From positions 1-22,048 of the forward strand of contig DASPTT010000141.1 of the NCBI GenBank assembly GCA_035623275.1: a stretch of DNA of 22,048 nucleotides, given 5' to 3'. Shown here in pieces: positions 21,603 to 22,048 of the stretch (position 1 is the stretch's first letter; each line of letters begins with the position of its first letter). The position numbers and the translations under genes were made by a program. The notes beneath the pieces are model-generated. The model was given only the letters and a program-made list of their open reading frames with translations, made no database searches and was not told where the DNA came from. Origin of the DNA: DASPTT01 sp035623275. GTDB taxonomy: Bacteria; Actinomycetota; Acidimicrobiia; Acidimicrobiales; UBA8190.

Positions 21603-22048
21603 TCAGAGCTCTTGGACGAGGAGCACGACCGCCACGGTCGTGCCGATGAGCACGGCCACGACCCGCAGGGCCCGGGCCGGGAGCCGCCGGCCCACGACGC
21701 CCCCGACTTGCGCCCCCACGATCGATCCCAGTGCGATCCAAAGCGACGCCCGCCAGTCGACGTGGGCCCGCAAGGCGAAGAGGATGGCCGCCACGGCGTT
21801 GACGATCAGCGCCAATGCGTTCTTGGCCGCGTTGAGCCGCTGCAGGCCGTCGACGATGAAGGTCCCCAGCAGGGCGAGGAGGATCACGCCCTGGGCGGCG
21901 CCGAAGTAGCCGCCGTAGATGCCGGTGAGCAGGACGCCAACCACGAGCGCCGGCCCCCCGTGGGGGTGCGGCCGGCGGCGGGCGGCGACCAGGCGCGACA
22001 GGCGCGGCTGGACCAGGATCAGCCCGCTTGCGGCCAGGATCAGGAGGG
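21603..22048 (-). CDS. TauE/SafE-family membrane permease (N-terminus outside window)
   Basis: The C-terminal 148 residues of a multi-helix membrane protein; the frame is open through the right edge of the window, so the start is missing. Visible helices include the end of one at LLILAASGLILV, then VVGVLLTGIYGGYFGAAQGVILLALL (a glycine-rich TauE-type half-repeat signature), LNAAKNALALIVNAVAAILFAL, a segment around LWIALGSIVGAQVGGVVGRRL, and a final VVAVLIGTTVAVVLLVQEL. TauE/SafE proteins are implicated in export of sulfite, sulfoacetate or related organosulfur anions. The substrate here is unknown. Confidence 0.9.
   Translation of the reverse strand, partial: LLILAASGLILVQPRLSRLVAARRRPHPHGGPALVVGVLLTGIYGGYFGAAQGVILLALLGTFIVDGLQRLNAAKNALALIVNAVAAILFALRAHVDWRASLWIALGSIVGAQVGGVVGRRLPARALRVVAVLIGTTVAVVLLVQEL

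Overview
The window is high-GC DNA with strong third-position G/C. It is dense in genes and reads like an actinobacterial chromosome, possibly of the Acidimicrobiia type. Supporting signs are two proteins of the mycothiol-dependent DinB/MDMPI fold, a MurT/GatD lipid II amidation enzyme, a HAD-PlsC fusion, frequent GTG starts, and several start codons that sit 7-8 nt after a TAnnnT -10 element (leaderless mRNAs). I see no transposase, integrase, phage gene or CRISPR array. The organism assignment is inference.

Region 1 (1-1715): a hairpin-rich stretch without a convincing gene abuts the 5' half of a tRNA-Val(CAC) gene. The tRNA stops matching a tRNA just after the anticodon. An amidase-signature hydrolase ends inside the tRNA's first ten bases. 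Region 2 (1825-4343): a two-module VOC-fold protein, a three-helix membrane protein with low-complexity tails, and a convergent TetR regulator.

Region 3 (4344-10670) is the most distinctive locus. A palindrome lies between the TetR gene and a divergent four-gene operon in which every junction is a 4-nt stop/start overlap. The genes encode a fatty acyl-CoA reductase fused to a HAD-IB domain, a zinc alcohol dehydrogenase, a LarA-like protein (nickel-pincer racemase superfamily) and a PlsC-type acyltransferase. The LarA-like protein keeps the cofactor-anchoring Lys and His but lacks two LarA active-site residues. Together they suggest a TetR-controlled pathway that reduces, oxidises or epimerises, and esterifies a lipid-derived compound. 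The product cannot be read from sequence.

Region 4 (10708-13483): two divergent exported proteins, a GH16 glycosidase on a Thr-rich stalk and a signal-peptide protein of unknown function with a C-terminal membrane anchor. Region 5 (13519-17830): a minus-strand, translationally coupled operon of HAD-PlsC, a single-chain MurT-GatD fusion and an MDMPI-fold protein, which links phospholipid synthesis to peptidoglycan amidation. A divergent LysR regulator (18105-19076) sits across an intergenic region that holds a perfect 15-bp inverted repeat.

Region 6 (19131-22048): GNAT acetyltransferase, YqgE/AlgH protein, ArsC-family protein, a second MDMPI-fold protein, and a TauE/SafE permease that runs off the window end.
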